DNA from: Adiantum capillus-veneris
Lineage: Eukaryota; Streptophyta; Polypodiopsida; Polypodiales; Pteridaceae
Assembly: GCA_014529385.2 (NCBI GenBank)
Contig: CM043955.1
Span: 153,729,640-153,793,639, forward strand
Reading direction: 5' to 3'
DNA length: 64,000 bases
Shown: in pieces, positions 33,466-45,690 of the stretch
Layout: each line of letters opens with the position of its first letter
Position numbering within the stretch: the first letter of the stretch is position 1
Notes under the pieces: model-generated
What the model saw: the letters and a program-made list of their open reading frames with translations, nothing else
What the model was told of the DNA's origin: nothing
The model's database searches: none
Position numbers and translations under genes: made by a program

Positions 33466-33726
33466 TCATTCATGGTTTCTTCTTTTCTGTCTTAAATACT
33501 GTACCAACACCTTTCTTTCATACAGACTGTAACATGAAGGTAAATTGCATGCACCATAAGGTAAAAATGAAATAACTACCTTGTTAGCTATTGCAATTTT
33601 GACTTCCCCTAGCAGATTCGAGAAGAACTTTTCCAAGAATTTGGTTGCATACTCCTCATACTCTTCCTGCGGGGTTACCCAATTTGAGAATTCCCTCAGG
33701 TGGTCTATGTCCATTTGCATATCCAT
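33466..33726 (-). pseudogene. Relic related to the 23,082 ORF
   Basis: The minus frame has LREFSNWVTPQEEYEEYATK and FLEKFF. It aligns with LKEFSNWRTEEEETEEALTA of the plus-strand ORF at 23,082. Both are followed at the same point by AG|GTA. No zinc knuckle is seen downstream in the first 80 codons. It lies beside a family C LTR as the other does, but in the opposite relative orientation. Confidence 0.4.
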
Positions 33727-34329
33727 TTCATGCCTTATTCCTTACTGCCATATGGTTCAAGCTCAATTCGAACTGAAAGCAAGATTGCCAAAGTGTTAGG
33801 GGCTAATCGCCCTAGCAATATTTCAGTGCAGGTACACAATAAAATTGCATCTTACACTACACTATTTCATAAGAAAATACTGAAGAACATAATGAACATA
33901 GAAGAGAAGGCACTACATTACTCAATGTTCATCAACACACAAACGCTCAAAAAAATAGTACCGAGAACACTACGACTGCATAAGGAAAAAGACTAATTGT
34001 CGAACTGCAAGACAGTCCCAAGAACTTAACTGCTCGCCTACAACTAATCCCCTTCAATCATCAACTATTGGTGTGAAAACACCCTTAAGGTTCAAAGGTT
34101 CTAACCTTAGTTACAAACAAAAGTAAATAGACTAACACTGATGTGTCAGGGTAGTAACAATGATGTAATAGGATTAAATTATCCAAATTTCATGTGAGGT
34201 GAGGACACCTTGAATTTTTCAAGTGTGGAAGAATGTAAGATTCTCAATTTTTGGGTCTCTTCTAAAAATAAGAAAAATAGCTTTTAATATCTATTTTGCT
34301 AAATTTTGACTTAAGATGCTTGATTGACA

Positions 34330-34682
34330 GTGTTGGAAGGTTCAAAAGTAAAAAGCAAGGTCGTATTCATATTCCAGTAGGTTAGACAGACGTTTAGTGC
34401 AGCTTTACAAAATCTGCTATTTTTAGCTTCATGCTTTTAGGTGCTTTTTGCAAAAAGCAAGGTCAGATCCTTAATCTACGTGTTCCAGGGAAGCAATGGT
34501 TCAGTTTTGTAAAAAATCTATTTTTTGAGTGCTTTTCACGCTATTTATAGCTTTTCATGATTTCTATTGCTTTTTAGTAAAAAGCGGATCCGCTTTCTTA
34601 TTCCAGTGGACAAGGGAAACCCGTGGTTCAATTTTAGAACATTTTTCTTTTTTTACTTTTTACGCTATATTAAGTTTTTCGT
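34330..34682. repeat. Degenerate tandem repeats, ~115-bp period, target of the 13-kb insertion
   Basis: Three imperfect units start AAAAGCAAGGTC, AAAAGCAAGGTC and AAAAGCGGATCC (near 34,351, 34,454 and 34,579). Each has an ATTCCAG/GTTCCAG block, then ACAAAATCT/GTAAAAAATCT and a GCTTTT run. The third unit continues beyond the element at 47,982 (GCTTTTCGGCG, then AAAAGCAATGTG). Confidence 0.6.
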
Positions 34683-35324
34683 TGTTAACCCTCACGGCTC
34701 ACGGACACCCTATTACCTACGACGGACGTTGTAACCTACGGCGGACATTGTATTATTTATTTGGTAGAGTCAGGTACCGGGCTTGTCGGTCCAATAGGAA
34801 AAGGGTAAGAGTGATCGCCGATGAGAGGCGCACTCTAACTAGAACATTCAAGGGATTAGTTGGCTAAGCATGGGCGCCCAAGTGTGAATGGGGCTAGTTC
34901 ATATAAAAGTCAACTAAACCTAAAATTCACTCATTCTCTCATTTGTGCAATAGAAGAGTGCTCTTGATCCATCTCCATCTCCATCTTCTTCTTCTTCACC
35001 TCCTTGTGTGTGTGTGTGTATGTGTGTGAGAGAGAGAGAGAGTGTGTGTGTGTATGTGTGTGTGAGAGAGAGAGTGTGTGTGGGCGATCGAGCATTACGA
35101 AGGCACGGCGGCGGCGAAGCGGTTGAGCGCGGCGAAGCGATGGCTCCTTCTTCTTCGCGGTGAGGAATCCTCCACGAAGCAAGCGTAGAGCGGTGAGTGA
35201 CACACCATCGACTTCTTTGAGCTTACTAGTTTAGGCTTGTTGTGTGCTTGGAGCCATTTGTGGCTCGCACACGGTGTATCGGCCGGCAAGTTCCTTGCAT
35301 TGACACGTGCGACATACGCGTACA
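34683..35324 (+). repeat. 5' LTR, family A complete element
   Basis: Starts TGTTAACCCTCACGG and ends ACGCGTACA. TATA-like ATATAAAAG is at about 34,901. A (GT)n/(GA)n array lies at 35,005-35,083, followed by a GC-rich CGGCGGCGAAGCGG block. Confidence 0.95.
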
Positions 35325-35328
35325 TTTT

Positions 35329-35351
35329 TGGCGCCGCTCCCGGGGAATGCC
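35329..35351 (+). promoter_or_regulatory. Primer binding site, tRNA-Asp-like
   Basis: TGGCGCCG then CTCCCGGGGAATGCC, four bases after the LTR. It compares with TGGCGCCGTTGCCGGGGA expected for tRNA-Asp, with changes only in the middle. The left-edge copy at 1482-1503 is damaged elsewhere, and together they support tRNA-Asp. Confidence 0.75.
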
Positions 35352-36072
35352 ATACATGAAGCTCGAGTAGCACTCTGTGTTTCTCCGTGGTGCAATTTCT
35401 ATAGTAGGAAAGGTAAGGAAGGAGTGTGTGTGTTGAGAAGAGGAATTTTGTGTTATAATTTTTTATTTTTTATTTTGTTAATGGAGTTTTCAAAGGTTCT
35501 GTGTTTATTCTCTGTGTATTAAGGTAGTTAGTTTTCTGTGTACAGTAAGTAGGAAGTAGATTAGTGAGAGTTAATAGAGTGTGTTAGTGTGTAAGAGTAG
35601 GTATATTAGTTAGAAGTAGGTAGATATAGTGTGTGTGTACTCTCGCACAGGCCGCGGCAACCTTATCCTTAAAAAAAATATAAAATAAAATAAAATAAAA
35701 TAAAATAAAGGTAGAACCGGGATCGGGAATATCTCCCAGATCCAAGCCCAAGCTCACGTTCAGACCTAGGCCTCAGTCGCCTTTTAAAAAAACGAATTTT
35801 AGCTTCACACGTAGCTAAAAAACGATTTTTTGAGGACCAACGGAACGTTAGATGCCCAAAAATTGTGTTGTAAAGCACACAGCGACCCTCTAAGTGATAC
35901 TCTCGTCTCAAGCTATCACACGCTTTAATCAAAAAAATCAAACATTAAAAAACATTCAAAAAACATCAAAAACAAGAAAAAATCAAGTAGAAAACGGGGT
36001 GCAAAACACCCACAAAACAAAGCAAGTAACCTTTGAGGGTACTTGCCGACACGTTTAGGGCACCCAAAGCAC
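35352..36072 (+). other. Leader with conserved hairpin
   Basis: No gene. The hairpin at 35,797-35,820 (TTTTAGCT/AGCTAAAA, 8-base loop) is identical in the minus-strand copy at 1035-1058. It is followed in both by TTTTTTGAGGACCAAC. Runs of AAAAT and AAAACA follow to the gag start. Confidence 0.75.
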
Positions 36073-39042
36073 ATGTATCTACGCTCTGGTCGTGTGCTAG
36101 AGTCCGAACAACTAGCTAGTGCTTCGATTTACGGGGGTACTCACTATCCTTCCACGCTAGGGTCTACGCCCTTGGCGGGGACCCAAGGTAGTGCAACCCA
36201 AGACCCAAATATAGCGGCTAACGACTCTTCCTCTGACTTCGATATTATGGAAGAGCATCTTACACAAAGCCCCGGGGGAACAAATGAAACCGTACCTAGC
36301 TGGGCCGACAACCTGGAACTAGTGTTTTTAGCCGTTTGATGGAAACTTTTAGTAGAGCTACGCGCTCTGAACCTACGGCTAGTGAAGTAAACGAAGGGGG
36401 TGGGGAAGTAGAATCACCATTCACATCACCTGTAGACCCCACACTCCCTCAGAGTGTCCACGTGGACATTCTACCTACCTCATTTAATGAGGGCCTTACC
36501 GAGCTACCACCTTCCAAAGTCGCCTCTAAGGTAGCAGTGACTAAAAGTCAAAACACGGGAAGCAACATTGCATCCACCTCACGGCAACCCTCTAGTACAC
36601 CAAGTTTGGACGGGGTATTTCTCAATGAAAATTGGGGATATGACCTACACACAGAGACTTTGACCGACCTATACATGGGCTACACATACCATGTGGGTTG
36701 GTTAGAAGTTGAACAATCCACATCTAGTGCCATTAGTCTAGAGGAACAACAACACATGATCTGCAATGTCATCCATAGGATTATCCAGTCCGAGAGGCAA
36801 AATCGAGGAATAAATATACCTTTGACGGGTCCTATGCGATTTCTAGACACGGACAAAGGGAGACAACCCACTCTATCACAAATGGAGACTCCCCCACTGA
36901 GTCCCATCGATCCCCCATATGTTGTTTCGCCAGGGGTCTCAATGCAATCTGAGCCCACAAGTGATAGCTTTACTTTTCCAAGTCTAGCTCATCTTTCCCT
37001 TGATGACACCACGTCTACCATGCCTACCCCAATGATGGGCATGCCAAGAAACACGGCATGGACCTCATTTGTTAGTAAAGCACCACTACATGGTAGCTCA
37101 ATGCCTGCAATAGTACCTACAAGTGTGTACCAATCGTATGCACCTATGGCTCAAACTCATGTAGTTCCTACCCCTCCCATTGTTTCAACTACCTATGCTC
37201 CACAACCACAATACCCAAGTTCTTATTCCCATGGGACTATACCGGATAGCATTAGCATGTCACATCCGACGTCTGCTATGCCTAGGGCCACTCATATGAA
37301 CAATGGACCACCACATGGCACAACATCGTACCCAACGTGGAACCCAAGGGCTTCCTATGCGCAAGCCCAATGCCAATACCTACTCCACATGTACTCTCTC
37401 GAGCACCTTCACCCACGGTGCCTGCTCACTTAGGTGACTTGGCAACATTTGCTCAAGCTATAGGTCGATCTATTGCTGAGAATATGCGTAACACGCCTGA
37501 TAGAGAGCCTAGAAGTAAGGCAGTACAAAAATCCAAGCTCACACAAAAATTTAGTGGAGACGGGGATGTGAGAAAGCATATCGAAGTGTTTGAACAAATA
37601 TGCGATTCTCTAGGAGAACACAATGACCTACATAAGAGAAATGCTTTAAGCCTAACCTTAAGTGGAAAGGCTGGGGATTGGTATCGAACCCTAAGGGGGG
37701 AAGAAAAAACGATTTACCCTACTCTTAGGAGACTGTTCTTGAAAGAATACATATGAGAGGGAGTGCTTTGGGGTGTAGCCTTTCAGCTCCAGAAAGCCCA
37801 ACGAGAGGAAGGAGAGTCGGTGAGAGACTTTATAAGTCGCTTGAAGCATTTGAATTCTAGTTGTAATCCAAATGAGCGCTTCAACAATAACCAATTTCTT
37901 GATAGATTCATTAGGGGATTACGACATGAGGATATCTACAATGGATTAGTCATTAGAGGTATCACCACTTGGGAAGAAGTCACCACCAATGCGATCCAAT
38001 TGGAGGATAATTTAATGATTCAAGGAGAAAGAGTGTCTGTTGAGTCTAAATCTATTAGCTCACAAGAATCAGGGCATCAGCCAATGACCCTAAAGCCTAT
38101 TGCTAAGGAGCCAAAGATATCTGAGATGACTTTAGCAGATCTCACCAAGGCTATTCAAGAGAGTCTTAGAGACAACCGTGCTCTGCAAAACAATCATATG
38201 TATTCAAGAAGGGAGCAACAATGGTGCTCAGTATGCTATGGACCGCATAGTACCAGTGAATGCCCTACTTTTAGAGTGAAATTCAATGGGAATTGAAATG
38301 CCTGTGGGAGGTATGGTCATCAAGCTAAGGACTACACAGTATTTAAGTGTGCGATGGACAATAGACCAACCTTAGCATGGACAGACACACCTCGAGTGCT
38401 TGACTTGATGCCGGCCCCACCTCTTGAACAAACAGCAGAACATATGGTCCCTAGGGCCCAAAATGTTGTTCAAACAACACCCTTCCCACCTCCAGTGCTA
38501 GGACCGCAACCACCACATCCGAGAATCACTTCTGTGAATTAAGTGGGTTGTGAGTCATCTATTTCTTGTTTGGAAGGCTATGAGGAAGATATAGATCCTA
38601 ATATCGCCTATGGGATGGATGTTCTTGAAGAAAGTACAAAATACTACATGGAGGACTATTCGGGACAAGTCAAACATGTATATCAAGTAGCTGCTCTTGC
38701 GGCAAGAGGCCAAAATATCAATTACACCACTAAGAGACCACCTCTTCAATGCTATGAGTGTGGAGGTCCACATCGTGTAGCCGAGTGTCCTATTAGGCTA
38801 CAAACAAACGCCACACTAATGCAAACCAATCAAGCGAGCACGTCTACAATGCTGATACTCATGTGTAATCGATGTGGCATAGATCATTTGATTGCCCAAT
38901 GTCCAAATAATCCAAATTCACCGAAGATCACGCCATTAAACTTGATTGAAGTTACCGAGGAGCCATCACAAAGTACACCTGTGGTACTAGTAAATGTACT
39001 CACACGATCGATGCTCCAAAAAATATATATATATTCTTGAGG
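36073..39042 (+). pseudogene. Family A gag with three to four zinc knuckles
   Basis: The ATG is at 36,073 (MYLRSGRVLESEQLA). Frameshifts occur near 36,337 and in 37,340-37,430, TGA stops at 37,754 and 38,294, and TAA at 38,540. A Pro/Ser/Thr-rich N-terminal half (to about 37,430) leads to the Retrotrans_gag core: LTQKFSGDGDVRKHIEVFEQ, GKAGDWYRTL, FISRLKHLNSSCNPNERF and FIRGLRHEDIY. C-terminal knuckles are CSVCYGPHSTSEC, CYECGGPHRVAEC and CNRCGIDHLIAQC, all CX2CX3HX4C, one residue shorter than the usual retroviral spacing. A fourth, broken one lies at about 38,300. The gag is long for gypsy. The frame slips again at an A/AT run (39,018-39,035) before pol. Confidence 0.85.
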
Positions 39043-39170
39043 AAAGAGATAGAGCATCAATTGCCCAATCTCAGAAAAAGAAGAAAACATGAAGAAAGAG
39101 TTCCCAAAAAGCAGCGAAGTCAGACCCCAGTTCAAAGACCAACATAGGGACTGGTGATGACCCCGTATAT

Positions 39171-42100
39171 ATGAACGATGTTGAAGAAGATTCTGATTCA
39201 GGTGAAACCATGGAGACCAGAATGACCGCTGACATAGAAACCAACAAGGAAGATCTTCATGAGCCACAATGGCCAGGATCCAAAAAGAAGATAGGAACTT
39301 ATCCAAACCATACAGAGGAGATTGAGCGAGTCAAGCAATTAAGGAGTTTGGTAGAAGATACCCAAAGATATCTAGAACTAGCACCTAGGAAGATCCAAAT
39401 TACAGACACTGTGTTCCCTACGCAACAACAACCTCACCAAGTCCATAGACCCTTGGACATACCTAGTGTCATCCAAGAAGAAAGTGACTTAAAGTCATGG
39501 GAAAGTGGGCGTACTCACTTCTTGATGGAAAGAATGTTTACAGAGGGACTACCTGATCCTATCGAAGAAATGGAGATCCCATCTTCCCCACTTCAAGGGA
39601 CTCAAGGCCAAAAGGTGCCGTTAAACATTTCCAAATTGATGGATTTCATGTCTTCAGAAGTTAGAACCCCCATCATGTCCAAACTATATAAAGACCCCGA
39701 GCTAGTCTCAGCTCTTCGAGCCTTCCTCAATGGAAAATTGAAGTTTGGGCTACCACAATTTGCACAGATGGATGGAGCTGGGGAGATGCCAATAGAGGAG
39801 GAACACTTAGATCCACAACCCAACCTAGATGAGAACCTTGTTATAGAAATACATGTTAACAAGATGGGACAATACTTTGAGGGTGATGAATCTAATGCGA
39901 CTATACCAATCACTACTAAGGGATTAACTATGAAGGGAATCCTTGATGGTGGCGCTGGGGTTAGCATTGTGACTAAAAATTGATGGGAAACTATGGGAAG
40001 ACCTCACCTTGCGACCACAACCATAGTAGTGAAGATGGCCAATGGGTCTATTGTTAAACCTATTGGGATGCTAGAAGATGTCAAGATCAAGGTCTTTGGA
40101 CATAAAATAAGGATTACCTTTATTGTTATGGATTTCTCCAAACACACTATGGCATCGGAGATGATCTTAGGACGTCCTTTCATGAGGGAAGAAAAAATGG
40201 TGCATGACTGGTCTAAAAACCATGTCTACTTGCAGTTCCAAGATTCTGTCATTCGAGTGGATCTTGTTACTGGTCGAGCACATTCTCTAGGAAACAAGTT
40301 TATAATTGATCATAGATCTGACACCATAGTTCACTCAGCCCTATTGCAGTATTGTTACACGTGTAAAGCGGACATTGATGTTGGGGAAGATTCTCCTTAT
40401 ATGGATGTACTACCTGGGATGACTGAGTCGGACAATGTGGATTGGGTCCACCTAGCAGCAACCATAGACACTTGGGGAAACAGGGGGACAACCTGGGTAA
40501 CACCTGAGGGGGATGAAATACCACCACTTGTACCCTTAAACATGCTAGAAGCAATGCATATAGCTTCTGATGATCTACAAGATAAAAGTTTGACTGGCAT
40601 TGAAACCAGTAGAGCCTCACAAGACTATAGCACACACGATTTGGGGTCAGAATCATCAGTTGAAATTGACTCTGAGGACAAATAATCTGAGTTAAATCTT
40701 AGTGCAAATGTGGGGACAAACCATTCAGGGCCCAGTGGTAACCTAGATGATAATCTATCCAAGGGAGCAGAAGATACAAGTAGTGATTCATCTAGTGAGT
40801 CTTCACTAGAAATCGGCCGTAATCGAGAATTAAACAAGAAGAGTAAAAGATATAAGAGGCGACGATATCGAGAAAATGTGCGTGCTAGAATAAATGAAAA
40901 GAAATCTACCGCAGAATGGCTTAATTATATAGGGGCATGTGATGCTCATCGAACGTTGGTAGATAACTGGGGTGAATACCTTCAAAGCGTTATATGGTGT
41001 AGTCTACAACCCATTGACATCGCACAACTAGAGGCTACAGAGAAGCCAAAGTTGAGCCATATCGTAAGGAGACGAAAAAATCGAGAGTTAGCTCAACAAC
41101 AAAAGGAATCAGAAGTTAAATCACAGTCCACAGAACAACAGGACCCCACAGACTTACACCCTGCACCTGGACATTTCAAATCCTACACCACAGAGGAATG
41201 TAAGGTTGTGTATACAAAGGCTCAAAGAAAACCTATCGATGGGAGCAATGGAGTCTATGATGGTCCAGCGATAGTTAAGGAAATAGAGTTAGGAGACCCA
41301 GGAGAAGAGTCTAAACCTGTTTTCATTGCCCAAGATCTGACCGAGACTAATGAGTGTGTACTTAAAGAAATTCTCAAGGAATCCAGGGATATATTTGTCT
41401 GTACTTATCATGATATGAAAGGTGTTCCACCTTCCGTGGTGCAGCACACAATCCCCATGAATAGCATGGCTAAACTAGTTCAGCAACAACCCTACCCAAT
41501 GAATCCTAAATATGCAAAGATCGTTCAAGAAGAGATTGAAAAGCTTGTGGAATGCGGATTCATATACCCTATTGAGCACTCAGAATGGGTGTCTCCAATA
41601 GTGATTGTGCCAAAAAAGAATGGGAAACTCAGAGTGTGCGTGGATCTCAAGAAGGTCAATGCCGCCACTAGAAGGGACCATTACCCCTTGCAATATTCAG
41701 AACATGTGCTTGAAAGAGTTGCAAGGAAGGAAGCTTATAGCTTTTTGGATGGGTACTGTGGCTACAATCAAATCACAATTGCGCTGGAGGACCAAGCTAA
41801 AACAGCCTTTATAACCGAATTTGGAGTGTTCGCATTTCGTGTTATGGCTTTTGGCTTAACCAATGCCCCGGCTACCTTTCAAAGATTAATAAACACTGCT
41901 TTTAGAGAATATTTGAGGGAGTTTTGTGAAGCTTTCTTAGATGACCTTTGTGTTTATTCCTCTTGGAAAGAACATCTATCATGCTTACGAAAAGTGTTTG
42001 AGAAGTGTAGATTGTATGGCATCTCCTTAAACCCTTTCAAATGCCAATTTTGGGTTAAACATGGAGTCATTTTAGGGCATATAGTGTCCAAAAATGGGAT

Positions 42101-44111
42101 TTCCACAGATGAGAGCAAAATTAAAGCCATTGCAGAATTGCCACCACCTACAAACTATAAAGGACTTCAAAGGTTCATGGGCCATGTTGGTTATTACCGA
42201 AGGTTTATTTTAAACTTTGCCGAGATAGCTTGTCCTTTGTACAAGCTTTTTATTGAGTTCCAATGGACTACGGAGTGTGACCATGCTTATGAGTCATTGA
42301 AAAAGACCTTGACTAGCGCTCCTATTCTACGTGTGCCCGATTGGAATGTAATTTTTCATGTGCATATTGATGCATCGAACTTTTCTATTGGGTGTGTTCT
42401 AGCTCAACCAGAAGAACATAAACTGGAGTACCCCATTAGCCTTGCAAGTCGTCAGTTGAATGATGCCGAAAGAAACTACACCACTACAGAGCGAGAAGGT
42501 TTAGGTATGATCTATGTGGTGAAGAAATTTCGCTACTACCTTCTGGCCAACAAGTTTGTGTTCTATGTTGATCATCAAGCCTTATTGTATCTAGTAAATA
42601 AACCTTGTTCCACGGAAAGAATTACAAGACGGTTGTTAATTCTCCTTGAGTTTGATTTTACCATTTTGGTGAGACCTGGTAAAAGACATGTCATGGCTGA
42701 TCATTTGTCTCGCATACCCAATGGGGAAGCCCCTACTGGAGTCGATGATGAATTGCCTGATACTTCTCTATTCCTAGTCGAAACCATACCTGAATGGAGT
42801 GAGAAGATTGTGAACTTTCTAGTTAATGATTTTCCACCCAAAGAGCTTCGTAAGGACATAGCTCGAAAACTGTTAAAATTATGTGAACCTTACTCTCTCA
42901 TTGTAGGAACTCTCTACAGGCTAGGGAAGGATGATATTCTTAGAAATTCTTCCCGTGAGGATGAGTATTTATACATACTGCAAGAAGCCCACATGGGTAT
43001 AGCCGGAGGAAATTTCTCAGGGGAACTAACAGCTAGAAAGGTGTTGCAATCAGGCTATTGGTGGCCAACCTTATTTAAGGATGCATCACTTTTTGCAAAA
43101 GGATGTGATGAATGCCAACGTTACAAGATCACACAAAAAAAGGATAGGATGCCCTTACATCCTGTTAAAGTGACTCAACCATTTGAAAAATGGGGTTTAT
43201 ACTTTGTAGGCCCAATTAGTCCGATAGCTCGTAGCACTCAATCTCGATATATTATCGTTGCCACTGACTATGTGACAAAGTGGGCGGAAGCCAAGGCGAC
43301 ACGTAAGGCCGATGCAAGGTCAACTGCCAAGTTTCTCTTTGAGAACATTGTTACAAGATTTGGTTGTCCCTTTGAGATTGTGAGTGACAATGGTACTCAT
43401 TTTATAAATGGAGTAATAAAAGAACTCACTACCAACTTTATGATAGCTCACCATAAATCCACACCTTATTATCCACAAGCAAATGGCCAAGCTGAGAGCA
43501 CCAATAAGACCTTAATCTCTATCTTAACCAAAACGGTGGAAGCTCATCGCACAAATTGGGATTTAAAGCTTACATCAGCTCTATGGGCTTATCGTACTGC
43601 GTATAAAGTTGCCATTAACTGCACACCATTCAAGATGGTGCATGGCCAAGAAGCGGTTATGCCATGGGAGTTTGTCGTTCCTATTCTTCGAGTAGCTTCT
43701 CAAGAAGGTTGGGATGGTAACCCCTTAGTTGAGCGATTATATATCCTTGAAAGGCTAGATGAAGAGAGGCAATTAGCTGTGCAAAATGCACTTGTGGAGA
43801 AAGATAGGAGGAAGAAATGGTTTGACCGTCATCTAAAGAACAAAGATATCAATGTTGGTGATAAATTCCTTATGTATGGAGTGCGTAACGAAAAGAAAAA
43901 GTTGAAATATGCAGGAAAAGGACCATATAGAGTATGTGAGATCACACCACAAGGAACCATTCGTGCGGAGACTCTTGGTGGAGTTGAAACCATTGGATTC
44001 CTCAATGGGAGCAAATTTAAAAGATACTATGATCCTTTAAGCCAAGAGGAGTTGCGTGCCATCCATACAAAAAAGGCAGCCAAGGCACAAATAGAATTGA
44101 AGAAGATATAA
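39171..44111 (+). pseudogene. Family A pol: protease 1, RT, RNase H, integrase
   Basis: One frame with stops at 39,981 (TGA where WKKWG-like Trp is expected) and 40,683. Protease 1: ILDGGAGVSIV, Asp codon 39,945-39,947, second lobe MILGRPFMREEKMVHDW. RT: WVSPIVIVPKKNGKLRVCVD, SFLDGYCGYNQ, FGLTNAPATFQ, AFLDDLCVYS (FLDD for YxDD). RNase H: HVHIDASNFSIG, TTTEREGLG, FYVDHQALLYL. Integrase: the HHCC zinc region has its second His replaced (GGNFSG where GGHFSG is usual), with CDECQ. In the core the first catalytic Asp is Tyr (WGLYFVGP, codon 43,200-43,202); SDNGTHF and ANGQAESTNK keep the other two. It would copy and integrate the element; this copy cannot integrate. Confidence 0.92.
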
Positions 44112-45407
44112 GCTCAAGCTGAGGCTAAGGAGCAACAACAACGTATAAGAAGAAAACGAGAGGCTAACCTTGGAGTCACACATGCATTGCACGTTGAAAT
44201 CGACGAGGATTGGTTGGACTCTGACATACCTCTACGATAGCCTATTGAGCTAAAGAGCACCTATGGAAAAGTGCTATATAACACCTTATTGGACATGGGT
44301 GCTAAATATAATTTGCTATCATATGGGGTGTGGTGTCAGTTAGGGAAGCCACCTCTATCTGAGAGTATTATCCAAGTCAAGGGTGTCAACAAGAAAAAAA
44401 CCACGGTTTTTGGAATCTAGCACACTTCTGTCAGTTATGACAATGGGTTTGTAGCTCAAGACTTTTTGGTCATGCCTGTTGGAACTATGGAGGGTAATAT
44501 AAACCTAGGACGCACGTGGATGATAACCACCAAATGCACTATTGATTGAGGGACTGGGGGTGTCACAACGCAAAAAACAACTCTTATCCCTACCACTCAA
44601 GCCATAGTCCTTGAGATATTGCCTAAGGAAATAAAACCCAAGACATTGCATGTCCAAGAGGTTGAACCATACGTCCCCATAGCCCAACTCTCTAGAGCTT
44701 CAACTGATGTAGTTGAAAGAAAGCTTGAGACACACAAGAACCAACCTAATATAACAAAGAAAACATACAAGTGGGTCCCTAAAGCCTCTTTAGTAACCAT
44801 GGTCGATGCTAAAAAACGGAAGCCTCATAAGAAACGTCCCCCTCACTCCAAGAAATGTAAAGAAACATGGCGTTGGATTCCTAAACGACTATTGGAAGCC
44901 CAAGGATACTATGAAGGAAATGATCAAATCTGGGTGCCCAAACGTAAATTGTACTGTTACCTGTCATCGGGCCCATGTGAGCTCAATCCTATGGCTCCAA
45001 AACAAATTGAATATCGTGGAAAGGAAAAAATCACAGAATGCGACACACCTGCTCCAGAGCTAGTTTGGGTACCAAAGAAAGAACGATTTGTTCCACATAG
45101 CTCAGGAACAGGGAAAGAAAATGAAGCTTCTTGCTCTTCATGTAGTTCCTATATGGAAATAGAAGCTTCGATACAACCTCCACCTACCATTGTACATATC
45201 CATACAAGCAAGAAAGAGTTTACACCTCCCATTGTAAGTTCACCACCTACAACGATGTTGCAAATAAAATCATGGGAGAGTACCTTACCACCCTTGCAAC
45301 TAGATGAAACGCATAGAGCGGTCGAAAACTATTGGTTAAAGCCTTCACCTATAACAACTCGGAACAACTGGTTTCAAAGGGTGACGACATCATTTCAAAC
45401 GGTATGA
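44112..45407 (+). pseudogene. Family A post-integrase region: protease 2 and WxPK tail
   Basis: It is in frame with pol across TAA at 44,109-44,111. After a charged helix (AEAKEQQQRIRRKREAN) a second retropepsin-like lobe appears: NTLLDMGAKYNLLS with D-M-G at 44,292, then NINLGRTWMITTKC. Stops at 44,238, 44,418 and 44,548 interrupt it. From 44,619 the frame is open to 45,407 and carries KWVPK, RWIPK, IWVPK and VWVPK in a basic, Pro-rich background. The minus-strand element at 55,733 has the same two parts without stops, so the layout is not an accident of decay. Confidence 0.8.
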
Positions 45408-45409
45408 TC

Positions 45410-45690
45410 TACCCAAGGAAGGGGGGAGTGTTTGTTGACATCCATCATTCACTTGCTTCCCACTCAACCTTTCTCCCTAACCTCTTAATCTCCAATCTTA
45501 GGGAATGTATATATAAAGCCTTATACTCACAAAAACAAGATAAAAAAGTAAAAGAGCAAGAGCAACTAGCAACGAGAGAGCACCTTATGAGATCCTACAC
45601 ATAAGTCTAAATTCACCATGTCACATCAAGCAACACACAAAAACAACTCATGTTTTAAAGACCTAACCAAATCTATTTGTATTCTCAGAG
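45410..45690 (+). promoter_or_regulatory. Internal PPT-like tract and TATA-like promoter
   Basis: AAGGAAGGGGGGAGTGTTTGT (from 45,415) follows GGTATGATCTACCC. The true 3' PPT follows the similar GACGGAATCTACATC. About 85 bases on, GTATATATAAAGCC (about 45,507) looks like a TATA box. It may be the start of an old LTR or a promoter for the ORF at 45,691. Confidence 0.45.

Noticed and set aside
36680-36958. Minus-strand ORF in family A gag
   Set aside because: Antisense shadow of the gag frame.
45425-45690. A complete second LTR nested at 45,425
   Set aside because: It has a PPT before and a TATA-like site within, but no matching end, partner or target duplication could be found.
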